Positions 8,461 through 16,930 of a DNA stretch of 64,000 bases are shown here, piece after piece (position 1 is the first letter of the stretch; each line of letters begins with the position of its first letter). The translations under genes were made by a program, and so were the position numbers. The notes beneath the pieces are model-generated. The model was not told where the DNA came from and did no database searches. It saw only the letters and a program-made list of their open reading frames with translations. The stretch spans positions 1-64,000 of the forward strand of contig JAFYGX010000239.1 of NCBI GenBank assembly GCA_017543025.1, given 5' to 3'. Origin of the DNA: Solobacterium sp. (lineage in GTDB: Bacteria > Bacillota_I > Bacilli_A > Erysipelotrichales > Erysipelotrichaceae).

Positions 8461-9411
8461 TTAATTCTTTTCTGGTTCTGTAAATTCTGCTGGTTTCTGA
8501 AAGCAGTCATCGCTTCGCGAGAGAAGTTCTTCTACCTCTTTCCTGGTAGCCAGTGCATCGGAGAAGGCGCTTGCGCTTCCGGTGCAGACCGCAAGCCGGA
8601 ACGCTTCCTCATAGTTTCCGGTACGGAGTACGCCGGCAAGGAACCCTGCAACGGTGGAGTCTCCGGCTCCGACGGAATTTTTCAGTGTTCCCTTCGGTGC
8701 TTTCGCAAAGATCACCTGATCATACTCGTCAACGAGCACCGCTCCGTCTTTTGCCATGGACACCAGCACATTGGCAGCTCCTGCTTCACGCAGCTTCTTC
8801 GCATACTTCACAACGTCTGCTTTTGTTCTGATCTCTGTCTGAAAGATTTCTGCCAGTTCATGATTGTTCGGTTTAATCAGGAACGGATGGTAGGGCAGCA
8901 CTTTCACCAGAAGATCGCCTGTCGCATCTACCGCAATACGGATCCCCCGGCCTTCCAGATACTTCATGATATCCATGTAGATCGTTTCCGGCATGCTTGC
9001 CGGAATACTTCCGGAAAGCGCGAGGATGTCTCCTTCCTTCAGGGAGTCCAGCTGCCGGCAGAGCTGATCGATGTCTTCTTTCCGGATCTGCGGCCCGCTG
9101 CCGTTGATCTCGGTTTCTTCATCAGATCTCATCTTCAGATTGATGCGGCTGGTTCCGTAGGGAATGTGAATGAAATCTGTTTTCACGCCCATCTCCTGAA
9201 GCAGCCGCTCGATCTCTCTTCCGGTAAATCCGGCGAGGAATCCCAATGCGGTATTGTCGAAGCCGAGGTTTTTCAGGACGATCGAAACGTTGATGCCTTT
9301 CCCTCCCGGATAAATCAGCTCGCCTGCAGTACGGTTGATCTGTCCGGCTCTGAAATGTTCCACGTTTACGATGTAGTCCAGTGATGGATTAAATGTAACG
9401 GTATATATCAT
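8461..9411 (-). CDS. fruK: 1-phosphofructokinase
   Basis: A 316-residue PfkB-family kinase of the FruK/LacC branch. It starts T-V-T-F-N-P-S-L-D-Y, has the Y-P-G-G-K-G-I-N-V-S motif near residue 40 and the C-terminal S-V-G-A-G-D-S-T-V-A-G-F signature with the catalytic Asp. FruK converts fructose-1-phosphate to fructose-1,6-bisphosphate; tagatose-6-phosphate kinases are the close alternative. It is the first gene of the operon, with GGAGGTG seven bases ahead of the ATG. Placement with a mannitol PTS rather than a fructose PTS is noteworthy. Expression is likely under the divergent DeoR regulator and CcpA. Confidence 0.88.
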   Translation of the reverse strand: MIYTVTFNPSLDYIVNVEHFRAGQINRTAGELIYPGGKGINVSIVLKNLGFDNTALGFLAGFTGREIERLLQEMGVKTDFIHIPYGTSRINLKMRSDEETEINGSGPQIRKEDIDQLCRQLDSLKEGDILALSGSIPASMPETIYMDIMKYLEGRGIRIAVDATGDLLVKVLPYHPFLIKPNNHELAEIFQTEIRTKADVVKYAKKLREAGAANVLVSMAKDGAVLVDEYDQVIFAKAPKGTLKNSVGAGDSTVAGFLAGVLRTGNYEEAFRLAVCTGSASAFSDALATRKEVEELLSRSDDCFQKPAEFTEPEKN

Positions 9412-9454
9412 CGTTTCACCTCCGCGTCTGTTACATCTGTAGTGTGCATGAGTT

Positions 9455-9468
9455 CGAAAGCACTTTCA
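9455..9468. promoter_or_regulatory. Candidate cre (CcpA) site upstream of fruK
   Basis: On the minus strand TGAAAGTGCTTTCG differs from the ideal cre sequence TGAAAGCGCTTTCA at two positions. It lies 44 bases upstream of the fruK ATG, within the promoter region, as expected for catabolite repression of a sugar operon. Confidence 0.6.
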
Positions 9469-9494
9469 ATCAAATTTTCGCAATTCAATCAAAT
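9465..9494. repeat. Direct repeats TTCAATCAAAT between fruK and the DeoR gene
   Basis: The 11-base sequence TTCAATCAAAT occurs at 9465-9475 and again at 9484-9494, 19 bases apart. Its AATCAA core recurs in the palindrome at 9536-9555. These are likely binding half-sites for the divergent DeoR-family regulator on the fruK side. Confidence 0.55.
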
Positions 9495-9533
9495 ACTCAT
9501 CGTTATATGATTATTAACCGTTTTGAAAGATGT

Positions 9534-9555
9534 TATAATCAATATATATTGATTA
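9534..9555. promoter_or_regulatory. Palindromic operator over the DeoR-gene promoter
   Basis: A perfect 20-base palindrome, TAATCAATATATATTGATTA (9536-9555), overlaps the TATAAT box at 9534-9539 and the likely transcription start of the regulator gene. This suits autorepression by the DeoR-family protein encoded immediately downstream. Confidence 0.7.
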
Positions 9556-9595
9556 AACGCTCAATTTTTCTGCTCGTTTTAATCTCAGGAGGAAT

Positions 9596-10354
9596 ATGTC
9601 AAAACAGAAACGATGGTCCAGAATCATTGATCTATGCCGCAGTCAGGAAACCGTAACGGTAGAACAGCTCGTGCAGGAACTGAATGCCTCACCGGCAACA
9701 ATCCGCCGGGATCTGCAGGATATGGAAGATCTCCGCATGCTGGAGCGGTTTCACGGAGGTGCCAGAATTTCAGGCACATCCGTCAACGAGCCTGCAATGA
9801 AGCTGAAGTCCGGACTCAATGCACATGAAAAGCGGCAGATTGGTTACGCTGCCGCAAAACTGATTCATGATAATCAGATGGTTTACATCGATGCCGGAAG
9901 TACAACATTTGAAATGCTGGAGTATATCAGCGCCCGAAACATTACGGTCGTCACAAGCGGCGTCCCGCATCTTGCCGTGCTTGGCAGACGCGGAATCAAT
10001 ACGATTGTGCTGGGCGGAAAACTGCACTGGCAGACTGAAGCGATCACCGGCAAGACCGCTGTCCGGCAGATGGAAGAACTGTATTTTGATATCTCATTCG
10101 TCGGAACCAACGGCATTCATGAGTCCATCGGTTTTACAACCTCCAATGAACTGGAAGCTGATACAAAATCTCTTGCGATCCGTCACAGCCGCTTTCCGTA
10201 CATTCTGGCTGACAGCACCAAATTCAATCAGCTGTCGCCTGTTCCGTTCGCAAGACTGGATGAAGCAGTGATCGTCACCGATGAAATCCCGGACTTTGAT
10301 GAATCGCGGATCCGCTTCCGCACGCTGTCGGGACGTACCAATATTCAGGAATAA
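9596..10354 (+). CDS. DeoR/GlpR-family transcriptional regulator of the hexitol operon
   Basis: A 252-residue repressor. The N-terminal winged helix-turn-helix spans about residues 6-57 (T-V-E-Q-L-V-Q-E-L-N-A-S-P-A-T-I-R-R-D-L, then H-G-G-A-R). The DeoRC sugar-phosphate-binding domain follows, with D-A-G-S-T-T, L-G-G-K and D-I-S-F-V-G-T-N-G-I. Such proteins release DNA when a phosphorylated sugar binds. It is divergent from fruK-mtlA, with palindromic and direct-repeat operators between them, so fructose-1-phosphate or a hexitol phosphate is a plausible inducer. CAGGAGG precedes the ATG. Confidence 0.92.
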   Translation: MSKQKRWSRIIDLCRSQETVTVEQLVQELNASPATIRRDLQDMEDLRMLERFHGGARISGTSVNEPAMKLKSGLNAHEKRQIGYAAAKLIHDNQMVYIDAGSTTFEMLEYISARNITVVTSGVPHLAVLGRRGINTIVLGGKLHWQTEAITGKTAVRQMEELYFDISFVGTNGIHESIGFTTSNELEADTKSLAIRHSRFPYILADSTKFNQLSPVPFARLDEAVIVTDEIPDFDESRIRFRTLSGRTNIQE

Positions 10355-10363
10355 GCGCATCAC

Positions 10364-10395
10364 AAAAGGCAGCCTTACGTAAAAGCTGCCTTTTT
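10364..10395. terminator. Bidirectional terminator between the regulator and the diguanylate cyclase
   Basis: AAAAGGCAGC and GCTGCCTTTTT form a strong stem around an 11-base loop, with A- and T-runs on both sides. It can serve both convergent genes. Confidence 0.85.
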
Positions 10396-10410
10396 ACTGT
10401 TTCTGATCAT

Positions 10411-11577
10411 TCAGTAAGCTGTGCGATGGACTCTGCGCTTCATTGCATAGAGTCTGCGGTCGGCTTCCTTCATATATGCATCTACCGATGTGGAAGGATC
10501 GACGCAGCGAATCATGCCGGAGCTGACAGAGAGCGTATACGGACGCGCCTGCATTTCACATTCCTGCCGGACAATATCGTTCAGGTCATGTGTCAGGTTC
10601 GTCGCATCTTCCCGCATATGGGATTCGTCTGACTGCCATGCCAGCAGGAATTCATCGCCGCCAAGTCTTGCGGCAAACCCGCCGCATCTGCCGGCAACCC
10701 GTTTGATTGCATTCGCCACGAGCACCAGCGCTTCATCGCCTTCCGGATGCCCGTATCCGTCATTGATCAGCTTGAAGTCATTCACGTCCAGATAGAAGAG
10801 ATAGATCGGTTTTGTTTCTGAAATCCCCTTCATCTTTTCCGAAAGATATTCCATTGCCTTGCGCCGGTTGTTCATTCCCGTCAGCGAATCGGAGTTGATG
10901 CCGGCTTCCTGCATACTGATAAATGAAATGTAAATTGCCCCGCAGATCGCTGCCGGAAAGATCGTCACATGATGCAGCAGGCTGTCAGCACCGGCACAGC
11001 AGAAGATAAACAGAATCGAAACGATCGATGTCTGAAAGGATTTCTTCTTCTGAACCGACTCCTCCTGTGCATAGCAGATCAGAGCAACGGCAAACGCTGC
11101 CAGAAAATACAGCAGAATCATAGCCGGAATCATCGGGTACAGCGGTTTCCGAATCACTTCCATCGTGCCGCTGAGCTCAAACAGCGAATGCGTTTTCAGG
11201 TTGATCAGCAGTCCCAGGATCTGAATCGCCAGCGGAACTGCCGAGCCAGCCGTAAACAGCCGGGTACGAAGATAGCCTGGATTCAGTTCGGTGATGATGC
11301 ATTTATAGAGCAGAAAGCTTACCGCTCCAAGTCCGAGCAGATTCAGAGTATACATCACGTAACCGATCCATTCATTCACAAGTACATATCCGAACTGTAC
11401 CAGGGACCACTCCATCGTCAGAACAAGATAAATCATATATGTAATCATCATGGTGCGAAAAACCACATAAAAGGGTTTCCGCACCAGATCATCGCTGAAT
11501 TTGGATAAGGTAAAAGCGGTTATCAGAAACAGCGCCATTAATGAAATCAGATATACAAGACTCAGTTCAAATTCCAT
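10411..11577 (-). CDS. Membrane-bound diguanylate cyclase (GGDEF)
   Basis: A 388-residue protein. Residues about 1-220 contain some seven hydrophobic membrane segments. A GGDEF domain covers about 220-388, with D-S-L-T-G-M-N-N-R-R at its start and the intact catalytic motif G-G-D-E-F at 306-310. No RxxD inhibitory site is visible five residues before the motif, so product inhibition may be absent. It would make cyclic di-GMP from GTP in response to an unknown membrane signal. GGAGGG precedes the ATG. An EAL-type protein is encoded at 24601-27495. Confidence 0.92.
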   Translation of the reverse strand: MEFELSLVYLISLMALFLITAFTLSKFSDDLVRKPFYVVFRTMMITYMIYLVLTMEWSLVQFGYVLVNEWIGYVMYTLNLLGLGAVSFLLYKCIITELNPGYLRTRLFTAGSAVPLAIQILGLLINLKTHSLFELSGTMEVIRKPLYPMIPAMILLYFLAAFAVALICYAQEESVQKKKSFQTSIVSILFIFCCAGADSLLHHVTIFPAAICGAIYISFISMQEAGINSDSLTGMNNRRKAMEYLSEKMKGISETKPIYLFYLDVNDFKLINDGYGHPEGDEALVLVANAIKRVAGRCGGFAARLGGDEFLLAWQSDESHMREDATNLTHDLNDIVRQECEMQARPYTLSVSSGMIRCVDPSTSVDAYMKEADRRLYAMKRRVHRTAY

Positions 11578-11895
11578 AGTTACCCTCCTTTTGAGTGATT
11601 ATTATAACGTCAATTTCCACGATTTCCACAGGCCTCGCCTTTTGTAAGCCTTTACATTCATACAATTTGTCCAATCAGACAGTCAGTCCTTCGTTTCTGC
11701 CCCTTTTCACCCCCGTCCCAAAGGGTACATCGTCAAATCAGGCGGTTCCGGCCGGCCTTCGCGCCCCTAATGTAAGCGTTTACCTTAAAAATGTCCGTAA
11801 TCAACGCATAATCTTAATGTCCGGACCCTCAGCCGCAAGCTGGATTCATGTTACAATTCAGATGCTTCTTGTCGAAGACAGAAGGAGAAAACCAC
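11578..11895. other. Divergent intergenic region with two cre-like palindromes
   Basis: This 318-base region separates the diguanylate cyclase gene (minus) from the Na/phosphate transporter gene (plus). TGTAAGCCTTTACA at 11643-11656 and TGTAAGCGTTTACC at 11770-11783 each differ by one base from the cre consensus TGTAAGCGTTTACA. The second is about 110 bases upstream of the transporter start. The rest contains no convincing gene. Confidence 0.5.
11770..11783. promoter_or_regulatory. Candidate cre site upstream of the Na/Pi transporter
   Basis: TGTAAGCGTTTACC matches the CcpA box pattern (TGWAAnCGnTnWCA) except for the last base. It may put the phosphate transporter gene, or the divergent diguanylate cyclase gene, under carbon control. 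Confidence 0.5.
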
Positions 11896-13758
11896 ATGAA
11901 CTTCTTTAATATCCTCACCCTGTTCGGCGGGCTTGCGATGTTTCTGTACGGCATGCGTCTGATGGGGGACGGCCTGAAGGAAAGCTCCTCCGGAACGCTG
12001 AAAATCGCGATGGAACATGTCACGAACAATCCGTTCAAAGCGTTCCTGCTCGGAGCTGTCATTACCGCAATTATTCAGTCGAGTACTGCGACGATCGTCA
12101 TTACCTCAGGGCTTGTCGGTGCAGGTATTATCACGCTTCATCAGTCGCTTGGCATCATCATCGGCGCCAATGTCGGCACCACCGTTACCGGTCAGATCAT
12201 CCGTCTTCTCGATATCGGACCGAACGCCGCCGGCTGGCTTCAGCTGTTCAAGCCATCCAGTCTTGCCCCGATCGCACTGATTGCCGGCATCGTTCTGATC
12301 ATGGGCTTCAATTTCCGCAACTCCAAAACAATCGGCAATATTCTGATCGGGTTCGGTATTCTGTTCTCCGGTCTGCTTACCATGACGAATGTTGTCGACG
12401 ACCTTGCGGCAACCGGCGTGTTTGACTCGCTGTTTGCCAATCTCAGCGGCAATCCGGTGCTTGGCTATCTCACCGGTGCAGCTGTCGCATTCGTTCTGCA
12501 GAGCTCTTCGGCAACCATCGGCATCCTGCAGGCGTTCTCATTGTCCGGACAGCTGCTTTTCAAAGCCGTTTACTCGGTCATCGTCGGCGTATATCTCGGG
12601 GACTGCGTTACCACAGCGATTGTCATTTCCATCGGCGGCAAACCGGATGCCAGACGAGTCGGCATCGTGAATATCATCTACAACCTCAGTAAAAGCGTCC
12701 TGGTTCTGATCGGCGTCTTCCTGTTTCACCAGCTCGGTCTGCTTGACGGACTCTGGGAAAAGCCGGTCAATCCGGGAATCATTGCCGACACCAACACCAT
12801 CTTCAATCTTGCCTGTGCATTCATTCTTCTGCCGTTTATCAACTTCTTTGAAAGGTCAGCGCTGAAGATCGTCAGAAGTGAACCGGCGAAAGAGAATAAA
12901 TACAAGGATAAGCTGGAAGCACTCAGCCCCGCTTTCTTCTCAACGCCAGCACTCGCACTCCGTTCCTGCTATGACGTACTGGCTGCAATGCTGGATGCGG
13001 CACGCAGAAATATCGACAGCTCCTTTGCGATTCTGAAGAATTACAACGAAAAGACATTTCAGATGATCAGCGAAGAAGAAGACAATATCGATCTGATGAC
13101 CGATCATCTCAGCAATTATCTTGCCCAGCTCTCCGGCACACTGAAGGCGGAGGAACATGTACAGATTCTGAATGAGTATTACAAGCTTGTAAATGAATTT
13201 GAACGGCTTGGCGATTATGCAATGAATATATCTGAGATCGGCCGGGACCTGGCAGGCAAGAATATCCGTTTTTCCGCCCCTGCCCAGCACGAGCTCGATG
13301 TTCTGCAGGACCTGATTGACCAGATTCTCGATCGTACCGACGAAGCGTTCCGTCACCGCAGCTATAATGCGGCAAGGGAAATCGAACCGCTGGAAGAAGT
13401 TGTGGACGATCTTGTAGATATACTGAAAACAAATCATCTCGGCCGGCTGGCAAACGGCAAATGCAATGTATACTCCGGTACCGATTTCATCGATACCCTC
13501 AGCAATATCGAACGTATCTCCGATACCTGTTCCAATGTCGGCTTTGCGATTCTTGCCCGGATCAGACCTGACGTTGCCGGTGATGTTCACGACTATGCAG
13601 GTTTCCTGCACAGCGGACAGGATGAGGATTTCAACCGGATTTACCGTGACGCGCATCAGCGGTATTTTGACCGTCTGAACAAGCTGATTGATGAGCAGAA
13701 GATCAGCGATGAAAGCAGCTCTGCGAAACCCGCTTCTGTTCCGGAGTCAAATCCATGA
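11896..13758 (+). CDS. Na+/phosphate cotransporter family protein with PhoU-like tail
   Basis: A 620-residue NptA-type symporter. Two inverted Na/Pi repeats are recognisable by Q-S-S-T-A (residues about 59-63) and Q-S-S-S-A (about 200-204), each within hydrophobic membrane segments. The C-terminal 220 residues are a soluble helical PhoU-like domain. It should import phosphate with sodium. The start at 11896 is chosen because GAAGGAGA is seven bases upstream; an in-frame ATG 16 codons earlier lacks such a site. The stop overlaps the start of the Nudix gene (ATGA). Confidence 0.9.
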   Translation: MNFFNILTLFGGLAMFLYGMRLMGDGLKESSSGTLKIAMEHVTNNPFKAFLLGAVITAIIQSSTATIVITSGLVGAGIITLHQSLGIIIGANVGTTVTGQIIRLLDIGPNAAGWLQLFKPSSLAPIALIAGIVLIMGFNFRNSKTIGNILIGFGILFSGLLTMTNVVDDLAATGVFDSLFANLSGNPVLGYLTGAAVAFVLQSSSATIGILQAFSLSGQLLFKAVYSVIVGVYLGDCVTTAIVISIGGKPDARRVGIVNIIYNLSKSVLVLIGVFLFHQLGLLDGLWEKPVNPGIIADTNTIFNLACAFILLPFINFFERSALKIVRSEPAKENKYKDKLEALSPAFFSTPALALRSCYDVLAAMLDAARRNIDSSFAILKNYNEKTFQMISEEEDNIDLMTDHLSNYLAQLSGTLKAEEHVQILNEYYKLVNEFERLGDYAMNISEIGRDLAGKNIRFSAPAQHELDVLQDLIDQILDRTDEAFRHRSYNAAREIEPLEEVVDDLVDILKTNHLGRLANGKCNVYSGTDFIDTLSNIERISDTCSNVGFAILARIRPDVAGDVHDYAGFLHSGQDEDFNRIYRDAHQRYFDRLNKLIDEQKISDESSSAKPASVPESNP

Positions 13759-14237
13759 GCAGCTACATCATGGATCTGCGCCGGTTCGTCGGTCATGCCC
13801 CGCTGCTGCAGTGTGCAGGCAGCGTGATCATCGAAAACTCACAGGGAGAAATCCTGCTCGGCAAACGTACGGATAATCACAAATGGGGTTATGCGGGCGG
13901 CTCCATTGAACTTGGCGAAACGATTGAAGAATGCGCTGTGCGCGAACTGAAGGAAGAAACCGGACTGATTGCGGATGATCTCGAATTCTTCATGATCAAC
14001 TCCGGTGAGGAAACGCATTACATCTATCCGAACGGGGATGAAGTATACAACGTGGAAGTCGTTTATATCTGCAGGAACTATCATGGCGAGCTGAAGCCGC
14101 AGGAAGAAGAAATCAGTGAACTCCGGTTCTTTTCCGTCAATGCACTTCCGGAAATCTCCGATCCGATCCGGCCTGTAATGCGCGCCTATCAGAAAAAGCG
14201 GAATGCACAATCCGGAAAGCCGGATTCCAGACAGTGA
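13755..14237 (+). CDS. Nudix hydrolase
   Basis: A 160-residue protein with an intact Nudix box at residues 48-71 (G-G-x-I-E-x-G-E then R-E-L-x-E-E-T-G-L), the motif that binds metal and cleaves nucleoside-diphosphate-linked compounds. It is translationally coupled to the Na/Pi transporter by a four-base overlap, which is an uncommon pairing; one could imagine pyrophosphate or nucleotide housekeeping linked to phosphate supply, but this is speculation. A terminator follows at once. Confidence 0.9.
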   Translation: MSSYIMDLRRFVGHAPLLQCAGSVIIENSQGEILLGKRTDNHKWGYAGGSIELGETIEECAVRELKEETGLIADDLEFFMINSGEETHYIYPNGDEVYNVEVVYICRNYHGELKPQEEEISELRFFSVNALPEISDPIRPVMRAYQKKRNAQSGKPDSRQ

Positions 14238-14271
14238 TCTGTCTCTCAGCAGAAGACAGACCGCTTTTTTT
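14238..14271 (+). terminator. Terminator after the transporter-Nudix operon
   Basis: TCTGTCT and AGACAGA pair around a nine-base loop. The stem is followed by CCGC and a T-run and overlaps the end of the Nudix gene. Confidence 0.8.
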
Positions 14272-14426
14272 ATATCCCCCTTATCCTTTTGTCCCGAAAT
14301 TTCAGATACAGATCTGTTCCGAACATGCGGCTGCTTCTGACTGATCCGATGTACGCCCGATCCCCATCTCATAGGTCAATTCTTCCCCGATCCATTCATC
14401 TGCAGTTCGCACCGGCAGATTCCGAC

Positions 14427-14456
14427 AAAAAAAGACCCGGCGAAATAAACCGGATC
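14427..14456 (-). terminator. Terminator after rplA
   Basis: On the minus strand GATCCGG pairs with CCGGGTC (one G-U pair) around a nine-base loop and is followed by seven T residues. Confidence 0.85.
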
Positions 14457-14482
14457 TTCTGTGTTCAGGTTTTCTGAAACTC

Positions 14483-15160
14483 TTACTCAACTGCTACTTT
14501 TACGCCAGGTCCCATGGTCGAAGCGACTGTTACGGAGTTGATATAAGCACCCTTAACAGTAGCCGGCTTCACCTTCATGATCTGGTTGTACAGCGCTTTG
14601 AAGTTCTGCGCAAGCGCTTCATCGGAGAAGGAGCATTTGCCGATCAGAACATTGACGTTTCCGTCCTTGTCTGTACGGTATTCCACTTTACCCTTCTTGA
14701 TCTCTTCAATTGCCTGGGCAACATTCGGAGTAACTGTTCCGGTCTTCGGATTCGGCATGAGGCCTTTCGGACCGAGCAGCTTACCGAGTTTACCAAGCTG
14801 ACCCATCATATCCGGAGTAGCGACGATGATATCGAAATCAAACCAGCCGCCCTGGATCTTCTCCAGCATATCTTTTCCGCCGACATAGTCAGCACCTGCA
14901 GCCTTCGCTTCCTCTTCCTTGGCACCCTGTGTGATTACAAGAACCTTGCGGGTCTTACCGGTACCGTTCGGAAGAACCATCGCACCACGGATGTTCTGTT
15001 CCGCCTGACGCGGATCAATATTCAGATTAAAGCATGCTTCGATGGAAGAATCGAATTTTGTAATGCTTGTCTTCTTGGCAAGCGCGATCGCCTCTTCATA
15101 ACCGTAAGCTTTATGACGGTCAATCTGGGACAGTGCGTCTTTGTATTTCTTTCCTGCCAT
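14483..15160 (-). CDS. rplA: 50S ribosomal protein L1
   Basis: A 225-residue protein matching L1 throughout, including the [15 protein letters not shown] motif and the N-terminal K-K-Y-x-x-A. L1 forms the mobile stalk beside the E site and also represses its own operon by binding the mRNA leader. The ATG at 15160 is chosen because GGGAGG lies eight bases upstream; a start five codons earlier would swallow that site. It is three bases from rplK and ends in a good terminator. rplJ and rplL are not adjacent in the window. Confidence 0.97.
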   Translation of the reverse strand: MAGKKYKDALSQIDRHKAYGYEEAIALAKKTSITKFDSSIEACFNLNIDPRQAEQNIRGAMVLPNGTGKTRKVLVITQGAKEEEAKAAGADYVGGKDMLEKIQGGWFDFDIIVATPDMMGQLGKLGKLLGPKGLMPNPKTGTVTPNVAQAIEEIKKGKVEYRTDKDGNVNVLIGKCSFSDEALAQNFKALYNQIMKVKPATVKGAYINSVTVASTMGPGVKVAVE

Positions 15161-15162
15161 GA

Positions 15163-15585
15163 TTATGCCTCCCATCCTTCAATTGTGATACCCATGTTGC
15201 GGGCTGTGCCGGCGATGATCTTCATCGCAGCTTCAACGTCATTTGCGTTGAGGTCCGGCATCTTGTACTCTGCGATCTCACGGAGCTGTGCCTCTGTGAT
15301 CTTTCCGGCCTTGACGGTCTTCGGTGTGCCGCTTGCCTTCGCAACGCCAGCTGCCTTCTTGAGAAGAACTGCTGCCGGTGTTGTCTTGATCACAAAGTCG
15401 AACGACTTGTCTTCATACGCTGTGATGATGACAGGAACGATATCGCCCTTACGATCTTTTGTCGCGTCATTGAACGCGCTGCAGAACTGCGGCATGTTAA
15501 TGCCGGCAGATGCGAGTGCAGGTCCCGGTTTCGCGCCGCCTGCAGGGAACTGAAGTTTGCAAACTTTCGCAACTTTCTTTGCCAT
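15163..15585 (-). CDS. rplK: 50S ribosomal protein L11
   Basis: A 140-residue protein of exactly the usual length. It has the L11 start [15 protein letters not shown] and the proline-rich hinge P-G-P-A-L. L11 binds the GTPase-associated centre of 23S rRNA and takes part in factor binding and the stringent response. AAGGAGG precedes the start codon by seven bases. It is the first gene of a two-gene rplK-rplA operon with its own promoter (15685-15713) and a structured leader. Confidence 0.98.
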   Translation of the reverse strand: MAKKVAKVCKLQFPAGGAKPGPALASAGINMPQFCSAFNDATKDRKGDIVPVIITAYEDKSFDFVIKTTPAAVLLKKAAGVAKASGTPKTVKAGKITEAQLREIAEYKMPDLNANDVEAAMKIIAGTARNMGITIEGWEA

Positions 15586-15678
15586 GTGGCATTCCTCCTT
15601 TTCTTAAGAAAGTCCACATGCAGTGGTAATCGGATGAGCTGCTCACCCTCCCACGCATGCGCACACAAAAACGTGTGC
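15586..15678 (-). promoter_or_regulatory. rplK-rplA mRNA leader, probable L1 autoregulatory site
   Basis: The transcript would begin near 15678 with a small hairpin (GCACAC and GTGTGC around GTTTTT, 15661-15678). About 10 bases later comes GTGGGAGGG and then a pyrimidine/ACCAC-containing segment (15612-15653), the arrangement often seen before rplK in Firmicutes. Feedback binding of L1 to this leader is established in other bacteria; its assignment here rests on position and motif resemblance. Confidence 0.5.
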
Positions 15679-15684
15679 TTTTCT

Positions 15685-15713
15685 ATAGTAGTCAGATGAA
15701 CGGGTTCCGTCAA
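15685..15713 (-). promoter_or_regulatory. Promoter of rplK-rplA
   Basis: On the minus strand TTGACG (15713-15708) and TACTAT (15690-15685) are separated by 17 bases, close to the sigma-A consensus. Confidence 0.75.
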
Positions 15714-15806
15714 TCGTTTTTCTCAGCTTTCAAGCGGATTTTTGTGTCTATACACGATTTTTTCAATGGCTTCCCATGTTATTTTTTCTTAGGAGCGTAC
15801 AGCTAT

Positions 15807-16514
15807 ATGTTACGAATTGCAGTTCTTGAAGACGCCAGTGAACAGGTTCCTGCGATTACCCGTGAAATCGGGCAGTTTTTCTCACAGAACCCCGCGGAAT
15901 ACAGTCTGACCGTTTATACTGATCCGATCTCTCTTCTCTCGGATCTGATGGTCTCTCATTTTTCCATTGCCCTGCTGGATATCCATCTTCAGAAAAGCAA
16001 GCTCAGCGGAATTGATACCGCTCAGCGCATCAATCATACTTCTCCCCGCACACAGGTGATTTTCATTACCGCATATCCCGGATTTTATGTGAATGTTTAT
16101 GAAGCGCGGCATGTATATGTCGTTCCGAAGATCGACCTGCACACCTATCTTCCGGCCGCACTGAAGAAAGCGATTGAAAATCTCCGTGAAACCGGCACGC
16201 ATCTGATTCATATCAATATCGGACAGCAGAGTTATTTCATTCCGGAAGAAAAGATCCGTTATGTCGAAAAGGATCTGCGAAAGCTGATTATCTGCGCAGA
16301 CAGCACCTATGAATGTTACGGGAAGTTTGCTGATCTTCTTTCGCAGGCACAGACCGGATGTCTGGTTCAGTGTCATCGCTTCTACCTGGTCAACATCAAC
16401 TACATCACAACTGTTTCCCGCAAGGGCGTTACCCTGCTGGATGGAACCTGGGTTCCGCATTCCGAGTCATTCCGGAATGCGATCAACATAAAAATGAGCG
16501 GAGACGCTTCGTGA
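15807..16514 (+). CDS. LytTR-family response regulator
   Basis: A 235-residue AgrA/LytR-type regulator. The receiver domain (about 1-120) keeps the acidic pocket (L-E-D near residue 8), the phospho-acceptor in A-L-L-D-I-H-L, the conserved T in F-I-T-A-Y and the lysine in V-P-K-I-D. The LytTR DNA-binding domain (about 130-230) contains the usual Q-C-H-R-F-Y-L-V-N-I pattern. The start at 15807 is preceded by AGGAG; the open frame extends upstream but without a comparable site. The stop codon overlaps the GTG start of a short membrane protein with a kinase-like dimerisation segment. Confidence 0.92.
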   Translation: MLRIAVLEDASEQVPAITREIGQFFSQNPAEYSLTVYTDPISLLSDLMVSHFSIALLDIHLQKSKLSGIDTAQRINHTSPRTQVIFITAYPGFYVNVYEARHVYVVPKIDLHTYLPAALKKAIENLRETGTHLIHINIGQQSYFIPEEKIRYVEKDLRKLIICADSTYECYGKFADLLSQAQTGCLVQCHRFYLVNINYITTVSRKGVTLLDGTWVPHSESFRNAINIKMSGDAS

Positions 16515-16930
16515 AGCGCCGCGACCTGATCCTGTGGATCTGTTTCTACATTTCCGCAAACATTCTGCTCATTTCGCTTCTCGTTTATCTGAATGCGCAT
16601 CCGGACGTTCGCCTGAGCAGAATACAGGTTCTTCTTCTCTGTCTGTTCCTGCTGCCGGCAGACATCCTGCTGGTGCTGCAGTTTTTTCATTTCGTGCAGA
16701 ATGCAGATGCGAAACTGTATCAGATCTCCCGGCTGCGGCAGAATGAAAAGCTTCTCAGGCCCTATCTGACCTGTTCCCAGCAGCAGAAGAGGACCCGAAA
16801 TGATCTGCACGACATTCTGAACGCCCAGTTTTCCTACTACTCTCTGCTGAATGATGGAAGTACTGAAGAAGCGGAACGCTTCCGGAACAGGACAGAAGAG
16901 CGGTGGAGAAAGGAAGCTTCAGATGATTGA
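16511..16930 (+). CDS. Short membrane protein with kinase-type dimerisation/His segment but no ATPase domain
   Basis: Read from a GTG that overlaps the regulator's stop (GTGA), this is 139 residues. Two hydrophobic segments (about residues 7-27 and 39-62) are followed by a helical region with R-N-D-L-H-D-I-L-N-A-Q near residues 98-108. The H-D-x-x-N spacing matches the phospho-accepting helix of AgrC/GHKL-type kinases and of Spo0B-like phosphotransferases. The sequence ends soon afterwards, before any N-box or G-box. The gene overlaps the next one by eight bases. It could be half of a split kinase or a phosphotransfer protein for the regulator upstream; both are inference. Confidence 0.6.
   Translation: MKRRDLILWICFYISANILLISLLVYLNAHPDVRLSRIQVLLLCLFLLPADILLVLQFFHFVQNADAKLYQISRLRQNEKLLRPYLTCSQQQKRTRNDLHDILNAQFSYYSLLNDGSTEEAERFRNRTEERWRKEASDD

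Noticed and set aside
9351..9366. Possible third parS (TGTTCCACGT start) in fruK
   Set aside because: Only the left half matches; the right half lacks GAAACA.
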